Positions 1 to 9,419 of a DNA stretch of 64,000 nucleotides are shown here, piece after piece. The DNA comes from Blastopirellula retiformator (GTDB lineage: Bacteria > Planctomycetota > Planctomycetia > Pirellulales > Pirellulaceae): NCBI RefSeq assembly GCF_007859755.1, contig NZ_SJPF01000001.1:62001-126000 (forward strand), given 5' to 3'. Positions within the stretch are counted from its first letter, which is position 1, and each line of letters begins with the position of its first letter. The notes under the pieces are model-generated. The model was not told the origin of the DNA, ran no database searches, and saw only the letters and a program-made list of their open reading frames with translations. A program made the position numbers and the translations under genes.

Positions 1-119
1 ATCGCCACCCAGCGTGCTAGCAACAACGCCGATCGGGCTTGGTTGTTTAGGGGCCGATCCGTTACATTGCCCTGCTATCAAATTCGGCTTCCCGGCTCCC
101 GCGAAAGAAAGCATTCTCC

Positions 120-1166
120 ATGAGCGTCACACTTGGCCAGCTGGCTACTCTCGTCGAAGGGAAGCTGCTGGGAGACGCACAACTCGACATCACCGGCGCC
201 GCGATCATTCGCGATTCGCAGCCAGGCGAAATCACCCTGGCCGACCGTCCCGAATTGGCCAAAGAATTGGCTCGTTCGCAAGCCGCCGCCGTGATCACCA
301 ATGGCGAGTTCGCCCCAGCCGGCATGCCGGTCATTCTGGTCGAAGACGTCCACGTCGCGTTCGCCAAGGTGGTCGCGCTGTTCCGTCCCTCGCTGACCAA
401 GATGACGCCCGGCGTTCACCCTTCGGCCGTCGTCGCCGAAAGCGCGACGATCGCCCCCGACGCATCGATCGGCCCGATGGTCATCATTGGCGAAGGAGTC
501 ACGATCGCAGCCGGCGCCATCATTCATAGCGGCGCCCAGATCAGCGCCGGTTGCTCGATCGGCGCCGGCACGACGATCTTCCCCGGCGTCGTCCTGTACG
601 AAAACACCATCGTCGGCGCCGGCTGCATTTTGCACGCGGCGTCGATCCTGGGCGCGTATGGCTTTGGCTACGATTCTTCCAGCGGCAAGCATGTGCTCTC
701 GGCGCAGCTGGGCAACGTTGTGCTGGGAGACAACGTCGAGATCGGCGCCGCCACCACGATCGACCGCGGCACCTACGGACCGACCGTGATCGGCGAAGGA
801 ACCAAAGTCGACAACCAGGTGATGATCGCTCACAACTGCCGGATCGGCCGCCACAACCTGATCTGCTCGCAGGTCGGCATCGCCGGCAGCACCAGCACCG
901 GCGACTATGTCGTGATGGCGGGCCAGGTGGGCGTTCGCGACCATGTCCACATCGGCGACGGCGCGATTCTGGGCGCCAAGGCAGGCATCTCTTGCGACAT
1001 CGGCGCCGGGCAAAATGTGATTGGCGCTCCGGCAATCTCCGCCAAAGAAAAGAAGCTGGAACTGGCGCTGGTCAGCAAGTTGCCCGAGATGCGCAAGCAG
1101 CTCAAAGCGCTGCTGACCCGGGTCGACCAACTCGAAAAAGAAGAAGAGCTGCGCAAGACGGCCTAA
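120..1166 (+). CDS. lpxD: UDP-3-O-acylglucosamine N-acyltransferase LpxD
   Basis: 348 residues, the usual length for LpxD, the cytoplasmic enzyme that adds the second (N-linked) acyl chain in lipid A synthesis. Residues 1-100 match the N-terminal LpxD domain. From about 105 to 310 run hexapeptide repeats typical of a left-handed beta-helix (VVAESATIAPDASIG and similar). GFGY at 181-184, IDRG at 214-217 and IAHN with the probable catalytic His238 are the family landmarks. The C-terminus is a charged helix. The ATG at 120 is the first in frame; only a weak purine-rich site (GAAAG) precedes it. It lies 22 bp ahead of lpxI, so the two probably form an operon. The 119 bp upstream hold no gene I can identify. 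Confidence 0.96.
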   Translation: MSVTLGQLATLVEGKLLGDAQLDITGAAIIRDSQPGEITLADRPELAKELARSQAAAVITNGEFAPAGMPVILVEDVHVAFAKVVALFRPSLTKMTPGVHPSAVVAESATIAPDASIGPMVIIGEGVTIAAGAIIHSGAQISAGCSIGAGTTIFPGVVLYENTIVGAGCILHAASILGAYGFGYDSSSGKHVLSAQLGNVVLGDNVEIGAATTIDRGTYGPTVIGEGTKVDNQVMIAHNCRIGRHNLICSQVGIAGSTSTGDYVVMAGQVGVRDHVHIGDGAILGAKAGISCDIGAGQNVIGAPAISAKEKKLELALVSKLPEMRKQLKALLTRVDQLEKEEELRKTA

Positions 1167-1188
1167 GGAGTTCATCAGCAAGGACGCC

Positions 1189-2097
1189 ATGAATTCTAAC
1201 GCAACCACGCAACAGCCGCCGTTCGGTTTGCTCGCCGGATGGGGACGCCTGCCGATCGAAGTGGTAACCGCACTTACGCGGCGCGGCTACGCCGTGCACA
1301 CGCTGCTGATCAAAGACCACGCCGATCCGATCCTGGCTGAGCTCTCGACTTCGCACGAGTGGATCGGGCTCGGGCAGCTCGGCAAGTGCGTTCGCTTCTA
1401 TCACCGCAACCACGTGAAGACCGCCACGATGGTCGGCAAGGTTCACAAGGTGCGGCTGTTCGACCGGAACGTGCTGTGGAATCACTTTCCCGATTGGTAT
1501 GGCGCCTGGACTTTCGCGCCCCACTTCCTGCTGGGAACGAAAGACCGCAAAGACGACACGCTGCTGGGCGGCATTTGCCGCGCGTTCTTGAAGAAAGGAA
1601 TCGAGTTCGTGCCTGCGACCGACTACGCTCCTGATCTGCTGGTCCAATTCGGACACCTGGCGGGCAAACCGTTAAGCAAAAAACAGTTGGCCGACGTTGA
1701 GTACGGCTGGCGATTGGCCAAAACGATCGGCCAATTCGACACCGGCCAAAGCGTCGCGATCAAAGGTCAAACCGCGCTGGCGCTGGAAGCGGTCGAAGGG
1801 ACCGACGAGTGCATCCGCCGCGCCGGTCAGCTCTGCCGATCCGGCGGGTTCACCATCGTCAAGGTCGCCAAGCCGCAACAAGATATGCGGTTCGACGTGC
1901 CGACTATCGGCGTCGGCACGATCGAAACAATGAAGGCCTCGGGCGCGGTAGCGCTCGTGATCGAAGCGGACAAGACGATCATCGTCGATCGCGAAGAAGT
2001 GCTCGCCAAAGCGAACGAGCTGGGCATCGCGGTACTGGCCGCCACCGGCGGCCGGCTGGGCGAAGTGCTGACCGACGAAGACGCCGTCGCGGCGTAA
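1189..2097 (+). CDS. lpxI: UDP-2,3-diacylglucosamine pyrophosphatase LpxI (DUF1009)
   Basis: 302 residues. LpxI hydrolyses UDP-2,3-diacylglucosamine to lipid X, replacing LpxH in bacteria that lack it. The N-terminal GLLAGWGRLPIEVV resembles the nucleotide-binding start of DUF1009/LpxI, and the C-terminal part (VPTIGVGTIETMKASG followed by the IEADKTIIVDRE segment) is the conserved catalytic half. It directly follows lpxD, the enzyme two steps earlier, which supports the assignment. An AAGGAG-like stretch before the ATG at 1189 serves as ribosome-binding site. Downstream comes a strong palindrome that may end the operon. Confidence 0.93.
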   Translation: MNSNATTQQPPFGLLAGWGRLPIEVVTALTRRGYAVHTLLIKDHADPILAELSTSHEWIGLGQLGKCVRFYHRNHVKTATMVGKVHKVRLFDRNVLWNHFPDWYGAWTFAPHFLLGTKDRKDDTLLGGICRAFLKKGIEFVPATDYAPDLLVQFGHLAGKPLSKKQLADVEYGWRLAKTIGQFDTGQSVAIKGQTALALEAVEGTDECIRRAGQLCRSGGFTIVKVAKPQQDMRFDVPTIGVGTIETMKASGAVALVIEADKTIIVDREEVLAKANELGIAVLAATGGRLGEVLTDEDAVAA

Positions 2098-2105
2098 CGA
2101 TCCGG

Positions 2106-2170
2106 GTAGGGCAGGCCGTGCCTGCCGACATGGATACGTTTGCGATTCCGGCAGGCACGGCCTGCCCTAC
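2106..2170. repeat. long imperfect palindrome (REP-like)
   Basis: Two arms, 2106-2128 and 2148-2170, are reverse complements over 22 of 23 bases, with a 19-base loop. The arms contain the word GCAGGCACGGCCTGCC. The element sits between the convergent lpxI and PQQ genes. It could end transcripts or act as a repetitive extragenic palindrome; no T-run follows, so a classical terminator is less likely. Only one copy was seen here. Confidence 0.7.
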
Positions 2171-2177
2171 GAAAAAG

Positions 2178-2202
2178 CGGCCGCAAATCTGGTTTGCGGC
2201 CG
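2178..2202. terminator. hairpin between convergent genes
   Basis: A 10-bp perfect stem (CGGCCGCAAA with TTTGCGGCCG) and a 5-base loop directly after the longer palindrome. The bases after it are T-rich but broken (TTCAGTTGGTTTCTCTTT), so it is a weak terminator candidate for lpxI. Confidence 0.45.
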
Positions 2203-2299
2203 TGTTCAGTTGGTTTCTCTTTCGATAGCGATGAACGCATTCCCTCGGCTCGCGCCTCTGGCTACGATGCGTTCTCCGCTTTCGGCTTTCCGCTTTTCT

Positions 2300-3619
2300 T
2301 TATGGCGTGATGCAATAAAGCTTCGGCCCGGTGCGAATTAGCAACTTACCGGGCACCGCCGCATAGCCGTACAGGACCGGTCCCGAAGAACCTGGCGGAC
2401 CGCGGCGACCACCTTCTTTCCCTTCGGCGGCTGGCGCTGCGGCGGGTTGTTCCGCTTCCGGATCCCATAGCATGTTCTCGGCCAGCACTTCCCATTTGGG
2501 GCCCGCTTTCACGACGGTCGTTTTGCCATCTTTGCCGAAGAAGTAAACGCGATCGCCTACCCCCAGCGAAGTCGCCCAGCACGATTGCGACAGGCGCTCG
2601 GTGAAGAGGGTCTCGCCGCTTTCGACATCGACGCCAAACACGACGCCGCTCTTGTTGACCCAATAGGCGACGCCGTTGTGCACGATCGGGGTGCTGAACG
2701 ACGAAGACGCTTTCTCGTTTCGCCACAACACCTCAGCCGTCGCTCCGGCATCCGACTCACGGACGCGAACCGCCATGTTCGAGCGTTTGGCCCCGGCGCC
2801 AGACTCTTCGCCGCGACCGGCCGAAGCGCCCACCAAAAATACCCCATCGCCGTAGGGCATCGGCGTGTTGGTCGTGTTGCCGCCGAGATCGTCAATCGTC
2901 CACAGCTTCTTGCCATTGATCACGTCGTAACCATCGACCGTGCCGCTGCTGCTGACGATGGCTTGCGGACCACCAGGGGTCTGGATCACGCGGGGCGAGC
3001 TCCAGCTGATCTTGCTTTCGCGATCGGTCTTCCAGATCGCTTCGCCCGTCTTCTTGTCGAAGGCGACGATGTAGGAGGGGCCGTCATTCTCGACCAGCAA
3101 GATCACCGCGTCCTCGCTCAGAGCCGGCGAAGCGGCCAGGCCGTGGTTCGATTTCAGCTCGCCATACTCGGCGATCAGCGACTTGCTCCACAGCTGTTCG
3201 CCGTCGTGCGACAGGGTGATCATGTCGCCACTTTCAAAGAAGGCATAAACGCCCAACTGATCAACGGCCGGGGTCGGCGCCGCGCGGCTGACGTAGGTGC
3301 TGCTCTTGATCGGCAGCGACGACTTGAACTCCTTCTGCCACAGCTGTTTGCCGTCGGCCAGGTTCAAGCAAGTGACGATGTTCGACTCCTTGTTCGGGCC
3401 GTCAATCGAGGTGACGTAGACCTTGCCGTTCCAAACGATCGGGCTCGACTGTCCGTAACCTTTCAGGTCGGCGGTCCAGCCGATGTTACTGTCAGGCGAC
3501 CATTTCAGCGGCAGTTGATCAGCGGCGGGAGCTTCGACTCCGGCGCCTTGAAACGCGGGCCAATTGTCGCTGCCGACCGCCATGGCGCTCAGCAGGACTA
3601 AACAGGAAACCGCATGCAT
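2300..3619 (-). CDS. secreted PQQ-type beta-propeller protein
   Basis: 439 residues from the ATG at 3619. The longer frame starting at 3676 would nearly abut the end of the upstream gene and lacks a signal peptide at its start; the 3619 start gives a hydrophobic leader (MHAVSCLVLLSAMAVGS). The mature part shows repeated propeller blades with the Trp-rich pattern of PQQ/BamB-like repeats (GKQLWQKEF, GEQLWSKSL, GEAIWKTD, GKKLWTIDD). Such proteins are common exported propellers in planctomycetes; none of the residues shows that PQQ is bound. A Gly/Pro/Ala-rich insertion lies near the C-terminus. It is 59 bp downstream of the frameshifted DUF3386-like gene on the same strand, probably one transcript. 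Specific function unknown. Confidence 0.85.
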   Translation of the reverse strand: MHAVSCLVLLSAMAVGSDNWPAFQGAGVEAPAADQLPLKWSPDSNIGWTADLKGYGQSSPIVWNGKVYVTSIDGPNKESNIVTCLNLADGKQLWQKEFKSSLPIKSSTYVSRAAPTPAVDQLGVYAFFESGDMITLSHDGEQLWSKSLIAEYGELKSNHGLAASPALSEDAVILLVENDGPSYIVAFDKKTGEAIWKTDRESKISWSSPRVIQTPGGPQAIVSSSGTVDGYDVINGKKLWTIDDLGGNTTNTPMPYGDGVFLVGASAGRGEESGAGAKRSNMAVRVRESDAGATAEVLWRNEKASSSFSTPIVHNGVAYWVNKSGVVFGVDVESGETLFTERLSQSCWATSLGVGDRVYFFGKDGKTTVVKAGPKWEVLAENMLWDPEAEQPAAAPAAEGKEGGRRGPPGSSGPVLYGYAAVPGKLLIRTGPKLYCITP

Positions 3620-3678
3620 ATCGTTTCTCGCAGATAAAGGGAATTTGATTCGTAGGGAGGTCGAATTGACTACCAAGT

Positions 3679-4381
3679 TTACCTTGTTTTCAGCTGCGGT
3701 TGGTTAAATTCAACACGAACTACCTTCCGCTCTCCCTGATCCGAGGTCCGAATCGCGGTGTGGCTGACTGGCAAATCCCAGTCGCCGACCCGCTGCCAGC
3801 GGTTGTTCGACCGTCGCGCAGGCAGTTAGATTCCCCTCGGCGTCCCAGTTGCTGATGGTGAAGACTTGCGGAAGGTACTTGCCTTCCGGGTTCCGATAAA
3901 CGTTGACCACGGTAATGGTGAACGAGCCGGTCGCCGAGCGGCGAATCACCTCGTGAATCACCCCATCTTTGACCCGCGACTGATTGGTCATCGCGCCGCC
4001 GCTCTTCTCGATCAGCTTGCCGAGCGCGTTGCCTTGGTCTTTCGGGTCGAACTCGGCTTCTTCGCCGGCTTCGTTCGCTTCGTCCCGAAAACGATGGGCG
4101 ATCAGCGAGTTGAGCGCGCGGCCGATCGTCTTGTCTTCGGCCAGCGAAACGCCGGTGATTTCCATCTCGCCGTCAGCGCTGACATCGATCGCGCCGGTCT
4201 CGGTCTTGTCGTCGAGCGAGACGACCAGCTCGGCGGTAAAGCCAGGAATTCCATTCCAGACGATCCGGTTGTCGCGGGCATCCGCCATCATCTGGGCGGC
4301 GGTCATTTCGGTCGAAGTCGGCTCGGCGGCCGCCAGCGGAGCGGCGCACAACAGTAATAGGCAGCAGGCTCGGCGAATCAT
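3679..4381 (-). pseudogene. DUF3386-like secreted protein, apparent frameshift
   Basis: The gene starts at 4381 with a signal peptide (MIRRACCLLLLCAAPLAAA). The body (MMADARDNRIVWNGIPGF, then SLIAHRFRDEANEAGE) resembles the DUF3386 family of unknown function. The uninterrupted frame would stop at 3710 after a low-quality Arg/Ser-rich tail. Removing one G/C pair at 3801-3802 instead joins TVEQ to RWQRVGDWDLPVSHTAI and runs to a TAA at 3679-3681, giving a normal tail. I therefore read this as one gene with a one-base insertion, either a real mutation or a sequencing error. It is divergent from the DUF4198/Kelch-like gene. Confidence 0.72.
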
Positions 4382-4793
4382 CAGCTAGGTTTCCTAAGGG
4401 AGGAAGTGGCGCGAATTTGGAGGGCGTCGAAGCATAGCTGGCGACAAATTCGGCTGGCGAGCTGACCACGCAACAAAATGAGACTGATTCTCGAAAGGCT
4501 ATCCGCCGGCTGAGGAAGAGGCAAGCGGCCGCCGGCGGAAGTGGGCAGAATTCCCGAGAATCCGGGGAAACAGCGGGTTTCGGCGGCCGATTTTCCGAAA
4601 TGGCCAATTGACGCCAAAAGCGGAACTGGTAAGCTAGACGAGTGAGATCAAATCTCAATAAGCCTTCGCCAGCAAGATTCCCGCCAGCCCGGCAACGATT
4701 CTCACAGCCGATTCCCATCCCCCCGCATTCCGCGATCTGGTCCAATAGGTTCCAGGCGCCGTGCTCCCAACCACTTGGCGAAGGAAACGTTTC
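4382..4793. promoter_or_regulatory. divergent intergenic region
   Basis: 412 bp between two divergently transcribed secreted-protein genes. It must hold both promoters. No convincing operator, RNA gene or coding frame was seen; the short antisense frames here have no coding character. Confidence 0.4.
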
Positions 4794-6413
4794 ATGTTGC
4801 ATAAAATGACAACCGCGCTGACTGCGGCGCTGCTGATGGCGGCGATTGCCGGTCCGGCCCAAGCTCACTTTCTGTGGCTGGTCGAAAGCGACAACCCGAA
4901 GGTGCTGAACCTCTACTTCTCGGAAGGTCCCTACGCCGACGAGCCAGCGATCCTGAAGCGGGTTGAAGACGCCGTCGCCTTCAAAGTCTTTGACGACAAA
5001 GAGCCGGAAGAAATCAAATTCACCCTGGCCGACGAAGAGCTGAAGTCGGACGAACTGAAAGGGCGCGGCGATTCGCTGTTCGCACTCACCCGCACGCTGG
5101 GCGTGATGCAGCGCGGCGACGACAAGTTCCTGCTGCAGTACAACGCCAAGACGGGCCCGACGCTGGGCAAGTCGGCCTGGAAGCGCGACGCGTCGAAGTT
5201 GGTCTCGCTGGACGTCGTGCCGACGCTGAAGGATGGCGAAGGGGTACTGACGGTCACCTTTGCCGGCAAGCCGGTCGAAGGCGCCGAAGTGACGATCGAT
5301 GGCGCCACTGACGAACCGGTGAAGGTCGAAACCGACGCCCAAGGGATCGCCAAGTTCGCCGCCGACAAGGCTGGCTTTTATGCGATTCGCGTGAAGTACG
5401 TCGAGAACAAATCAGGCGAAGCCAACGGCGACAAGTACGACAGCGTCCGTCACTACACCACGCTGACGCTGCCGGTCATCCCCAAGCTAAACGAGTCGAT
5501 CAGCGCCTTCACCGATTTACCGGAAGCGGTCACCAGCTTTGGCGCCGCGATCGTCGGCGACGACGTCTACGTTTATGGCGGCCACTCCGGCGACGCCCAT
5601 CACTACTACAACGAAGCGCAAAACGGCACGCTGCAAAAGTTGCCGCTGAAGAAAGACGCGAAGTGGGAAACGGTCGCCGAAGGCCCCCGTTTGCAAGGTC
5701 TGGCAATGGTCGCTCACGGCGACAAGCTGGTTCGCATCGGCGGCTTCACCGCGCTGAACAAAGAAGAGGAAGAAGGCCGCAACCTGGTCTCGCAGGCCGA
5801 CGTCGCCGCTTTCGATCTGAAGACCGGCAAGTGGACCGAACTGCCGAAACTGCCGCAGCCGCGTTCGTCGTTTGACGCCGTGGTCGTCGGCGACGTGATC
5901 TATGTGATCGGCGGCTGGGCCCTGAATGGCGAAGACGAAGATTCGACCTGGCACAACACCGCCTATTCGCTCGACCTGAGCAAGCCGAACGCCCAGTGGA
6001 CCGCGCTGCCCGAGCAGCCGTTCAAGCGTCGGGCCAACTCGGTCGGCGCCGCCAATGGCAAGATCTATTCGATCGGCGGTATGCAAGAGAAGGGTGGCCC
6101 GACCACCAAGGTCGCTGTCTACGATCCGGAAACCAAAACCTGGAGCGAAGGCCCCCAACTGCCCGGCGGCAACATGGACGGCTTCGGCACCTCGTCGTTC
6201 GCCCTGAACGGCAAGCTCTACGTCAGCACGATGAGCGGCCGTTTGGTTCGCCTGGCCGATGACGGTCAGTCGTGGGAAACGGTTGGCGGTCTGACCAACG
6301 AACGCTTCTTCCACCGCATGCTGCCGGTCGGCGACGATCAACTGATCCTGCTCGGCGGGGCCAGCATGATGATCGGCAAATTCAGCGAAGTCGATGTGGT
6401 GAACCTAAAGTAG
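4794..6413 (+). CDS. secreted DUF4198-like plus Kelch-repeat protein
   Basis: 539 residues from the ATG at 4794, chosen because AAGGAAACG lies just ahead and because it opens a signal peptide (TTALTAALLMAAIAGPAQAH). Residues ~25-215 begin with HFLWLVE and resemble DUF4198/cobalt-transport-type periplasmic domains, including an Ig-like part with GKPVEGAEVTIDG. Residues ~240-539 form Kelch-type blades, each with a GG doublet and downstream Trp (VYVYGGHSGD, LVRIGGFTAL, IYVIGGWALN, IYSIGGMQEK). The product should be exported. The DUF4198 family is often linked to metal handling, but nothing here proves a ligand. A strong terminator follows the stop. Confidence 0.85.
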   Translation: MLHKMTTALTAALLMAAIAGPAQAHFLWLVESDNPKVLNLYFSEGPYADEPAILKRVEDAVAFKVFDDKEPEEIKFTLADEELKSDELKGRGDSLFALTRTLGVMQRGDDKFLLQYNAKTGPTLGKSAWKRDASKLVSLDVVPTLKDGEGVLTVTFAGKPVEGAEVTIDGATDEPVKVETDAQGIAKFAADKAGFYAIRVKYVENKSGEANGDKYDSVRHYTTLTLPVIPKLNESISAFTDLPEAVTSFGAAIVGDDVYVYGGHSGDAHHYYNEAQNGTLQKLPLKKDAKWETVAEGPRLQGLAMVAHGDKLVRIGGFTALNKEEEEGRNLVSQADVAAFDLKTGKWTELPKLPQPRSSFDAVVVGDVIYVIGGWALNGEDEDSTWHNTAYSLDLSKPNAQWTALPEQPFKRRANSVGAANGKIYSIGGMQEKGGPTTKVAVYDPETKTWSEGPQLPGGNMDGFGTSSFALNGKLYVSTMSGRLVRLADDGQSWETVGGLTNERFFHRMLPVGDDQLILLGGASMMIGKFSEVDVVNLK

Positions 6414-6442
6414 TCGCTACGCAGCGAACTTCAAGAAACTCG

Positions 6443-6474
6443 AAACGCGAGCCGGATCCGGCTCGCGTTTTTTT
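6443..6474 (+). terminator. rho-independent terminator after the Kelch gene
   Basis: Perfect stem AAACGCGAGCCGG / CCGGCTCGCGTTT with a minimal AT loop, followed by a run of seven T. It lies 30 bp after the stop codon and 75 bp before the convergent uvrA end. Confidence 0.92.
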
Positions 6475-6548
6475 GATGGGCGCCGTTGCCAAGAAGACAT
6501 GTTCATCCGGCGAAGACGCCGCAAGAGCATGGCGCCAAAGGTCGATGT

Positions 6549-9419
6549 TCACTCGCTTTCGGCCACGGCGACGCGGCCGTTTAGCAGCGGTTTGAGGAAT
6601 CGGCCGGTGTAGCTTTCTTCGACCACCGCCACTTCTTCGGGCGAGCCGGCGGCGATGATTTGGCCGCCGCCTGATCCACCTTCGGGGCCCAGATCGATGA
6701 TCCAGTCGGCGCACTTGATGACGTCCAGATTGTGCTCGATCACCAGCACCGTGTTCCCCTTGTCGACCAAACGGTTCAGCACGTCGAGCAAGCGGCGGAT
6801 ATCCTCGAAGTGGAGACCAGTCGTCGGTTCGTCGAGCAGGTACAACGTCGAACCCGTATCGACCCGCGCCAGTTCGGTCGCCAGCTTGATCCGCTGCGCT
6901 TCGCCGCCCGAGAGGGTCGTCGAAGGTTGGCCGAGCGACAAGTAGCCGAGACCAACGTCGTCTAGACTTGCCAGCGTGCGGTGGATCATTGGGATGTTCT
7001 CGAAGAAGCTGACCGCGTCGCGGATCGGCATATCGAGAACTTCGGCAATCGACTTGTCTTTGTAGCGCACCCGCAGCGTCTGGCGATTGAACCGAGCGCC
7101 GCGGCAAGTCGCACAGGTAACGAACAGGTCAGGCAGGAAGTTCATCTCGATCTTCTGCAGACCTTGTCCCTGACAGGCTTCGCAGCGACCACCCTGGACA
7201 TTGAAGCTGAAGCGGCTCGCTTTGTAGCCATACTGCTTCGCCTGGCGGGTGCCGGCGTAGACCTTGCGAATTTCGTCAAAGACGCCGGTGTAGGTCGCCG
7301 GGTTACTGCGCGGGGTGCGGCCGATCGGCGACTGGTCGATCGGGATCACCTTGTCGACATTCGCGGCGCCGCGGAGACTTTTGTGCGGGCCTGGCTTGGC
7401 GGTCGGCGTGTTCAACCGTTTGAGCAGCGCCGGAGCGAAGGTCTCGTTGATCAGCGAGCTTTTGCCCGATCCGCTGACGCCGGTAACGCAGACAAGCGCA
7501 CCCAACGGAACCAGCACCGAGACGTCTTTCAAGTTGTTGGTCGTCACCCCTTCGATCGTGATCGAACGGGTCTTGGCGATCCGGCGGCGCTTCTCTGGAA
7601 GCTCAATCTTGCTCTTGCCCGACAGATACCGCCCGGTGATCGAGTCGGAAGTCGCTTCCACCTCTAGCGGCGTGCCATCGGCCATCACCTGACCGCCGTC
7701 GCCGCCGGCGCCCGGGCCGATGTCGATCAAACGATCGGCCATCCGCATCATCGCTTCGTCATGCTCGACCACCAGGACCGAATTCCCCTGATCGCGGAGA
7801 TCGGTCAGCGAGCTGATCAGCCGCTCGTTATCGCGGGGATGCAGCCCGATCGACGGTTCGTCCAGGATATAGCAGACGCCAACCAAGCCTGACCCAATGC
7901 CGGTCGCCAGGCGCACGCGCTGCAGTTCGCCGCCGCTCAAGGTGTCGGCGGCGCGGTTGAGGGTCAGGTACTCGGCGCCGACTTTCTCGAGAAACTCGAG
8001 CCGCTTGATGATCTCGCGGACGATCGGTTCGGCGACCGGAAGCTCATGCTCGGGGAAGGTCAGCTGCTGGAAGAATTGGCGCGCCTCGGCGACGTTCATC
8101 GCCGTGATCTCGTGCACCGCCTTGTCGCCAATGCGGACGGCGGTCGCTTCCAGCCGCAACCGCGATCCCTTACAAGCGCTGCAGATCACTTCGGCCCGGA
8201 AGGCGGCCAGCTGATCGAGTCGCGCTTTGCGGGTGGTGGTGACGAACTCTTTCTCCAGCATCACCAAGATGCCGAGATACTTCTTCTCATCGCCGTGGAA
8301 GAGCTGCCGCAGCGTCTTCGGCGGGATCTCGGCAAGGGGAGTCGACGGCTCGACTTTGTGCTTCTTCAAAAACTCAACCGCCGCGGCGAGATGCTTCTTT
8401 TGCGTCGCCGCGGTCAGCGCCTTCCAGACGACAATCGCGTCTGATTCGACCGACAGCGACATGTCAGGGGCGACCAGTTCGGCGTCGAACTCTTCCTTGG
8501 CGCCCAAGCCTTCGCAGACCGGGCAAGCGCCATACGGACTGTTGAAGCTGAAGGTCCGCGGTTCGATATCGATGAAGCTGAGACCGCAGCTGGGGCAGGC
8601 GAGTTCGGTGTTGTAAACCTCATCGCGCCACGTTCCCTTGGGATGCTTGGCGTCGATGGCGTCGACGTCCAGATAACAGGCCAGCATTCGGCCTTCCCCC
8701 AGCTTTAGCGCCAGGGCGACCGATTCGCCCATCCGGTTCCGCAAACCTTCGCGGACGATGATCCGGTCGACGACGGCATCGATGCTGTGCGACTTCTTGG
8801 GATTGAGCTCCGGAATCTGATCGAGCTCGTAAACGTCGTCATCGACGCGAGCCCGCAACAAACCAGCCTTGCGAATCTTGTCGATCTCTTCGCGATGGGC
8901 GCCTTTCCGGCCGCGGACCATCGGCGCCAGGACCATCAGCTTCGTCTGGTCGGGCAGGGCGAGCAGGCGATCTTGAATCTGCTCCGGCGTTTGCTGTGAG
9001 ATCGGGACGTCGCACTTCCAGCAATGCGGTTGCCCCAATCGCGCCATCAAGAGCCGTAGGTAGTCGTAAACCTCGGTCACCGTCGCGACGGTACTGCGGG
9101 GGTTCTGGCTGCCGGCACGTTGGTCGATGCAGATGGTCGGCTGCAAGCCTTCGATCAGGTCGACGTCGGGGCGTTCCATCTGATCGAGGAACTGCCGCGC
9201 ATAAACCGAGAGGCTTTCGATATATTGCCGTTGGCCTTCGGCGAACAACGTATCGAGGGCGAGCGAACTCTTCCCGCTACCACTGGGGCCGGTGAAGACG
9301 ACCAGCTGATTGCGAGGGATGTCGAGATCGACGTTTTTCAGATTGTGAACGCGGGCCCCACGAATTCGAATGAAGTCGGTAGGCGATTCCGGAAGCGTGT
9401 TTTCCTCGCGATGCACCAC
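6549..9419 (-). CDS. uvrA: excinuclease ABC subunit A, normal length
   Basis: 956 residues, the standard UvrA size. UvrA is the damage-recognition ATPase of nucleotide excision repair and loads UvrB. Walker A of the first ATPase is GPSGSGKSS (44-52); that of the second is GVSGSGKSS. Zinc-binding pairs CPSC/CPVC and CEAC/CATC are present, as are two signatures (LSGGELQRVRLA, LSGGEAQRIKLA) and both Walker B segments ([26 protein letters not shown]). The DNA-contacting GRTPRSNPATYTG motif is intact. All catalytic parts look functional. The genome also carries the tandem UvrA at the window end. It is convergent with the Kelch gene. Confidence 0.97.
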   Translation of the reverse strand: MVHREENTLPESPTDFIRIRGARVHNLKNVDLDIPRNQLVVFTGPSGSGKSSLALDTLFAEGQRQYIESLSVYARQFLDQMERPDVDLIEGLQPTICIDQRAGSQNPRSTVATVTEVYDYLRLLMARLGQPHCWKCDVPISQQTPEQIQDRLLALPDQTKLMVLAPMVRGRKGAHREEIDKIRKAGLLRARVDDDVYELDQIPELNPKKSHSIDAVVDRIIVREGLRNRMGESVALALKLGEGRMLACYLDVDAIDAKHPKGTWRDEVYNTELACPSCGLSFIDIEPRTFSFNSPYGACPVCEGLGAKEEFDAELVAPDMSLSVESDAIVVWKALTAATQKKHLAAAVEFLKKHKVEPSTPLAEIPPKTLRQLFHGDEKKYLGILVMLEKEFVTTTRKARLDQLAAFRAEVICSACKGSRLRLEATAVRIGDKAVHEITAMNVAEARQFFQQLTFPEHELPVAEPIVREIIKRLEFLEKVGAEYLTLNRAADTLSGGELQRVRLATGIGSGLVGVCYILDEPSIGLHPRDNERLISSLTDLRDQGNSVLVVEHDEAMMRMADRLIDIGPGAGGDGGQVMADGTPLEVEATSDSITGRYLSGKSKIELPEKRRRIAKTRSITIEGVTTNNLKDVSVLVPLGALVCVTGVSGSGKSSLINETFAPALLKRLNTPTAKPGPHKSLRGAANVDKVIPIDQSPIGRTPRSNPATYTGVFDEIRKVYAGTRQAKQYGYKASRFSFNVQGGRCEACQGQGLQKIEMNFLPDLFVTCATCRGARFNRQTLRVRYKDKSIAEVLDMPIRDAVSFFENIPMIHRTLASLDDVGLGYLSLGQPSTTLSGGEAQRIKLATELARVDTGSTLYLLDEPTTGLHFEDIRRLLDVLNRLVDKGNTVLVIEHNLDVIKCADWIIDLGPEGGSGGGQIIAAGSPEEVAVVEESYTGRFLKPLLNGRVAVAESE

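Noticed and set aside
78-1208. 376-codon frame antisense to lpxD
   Set aside because: A shadow of the hexapeptide repeats; no known family.
4381-4617. 78-codon minus-strand frame upstream of the DUF3386-like gene
   Set aside because: No coding character and sits where promoters are expected.
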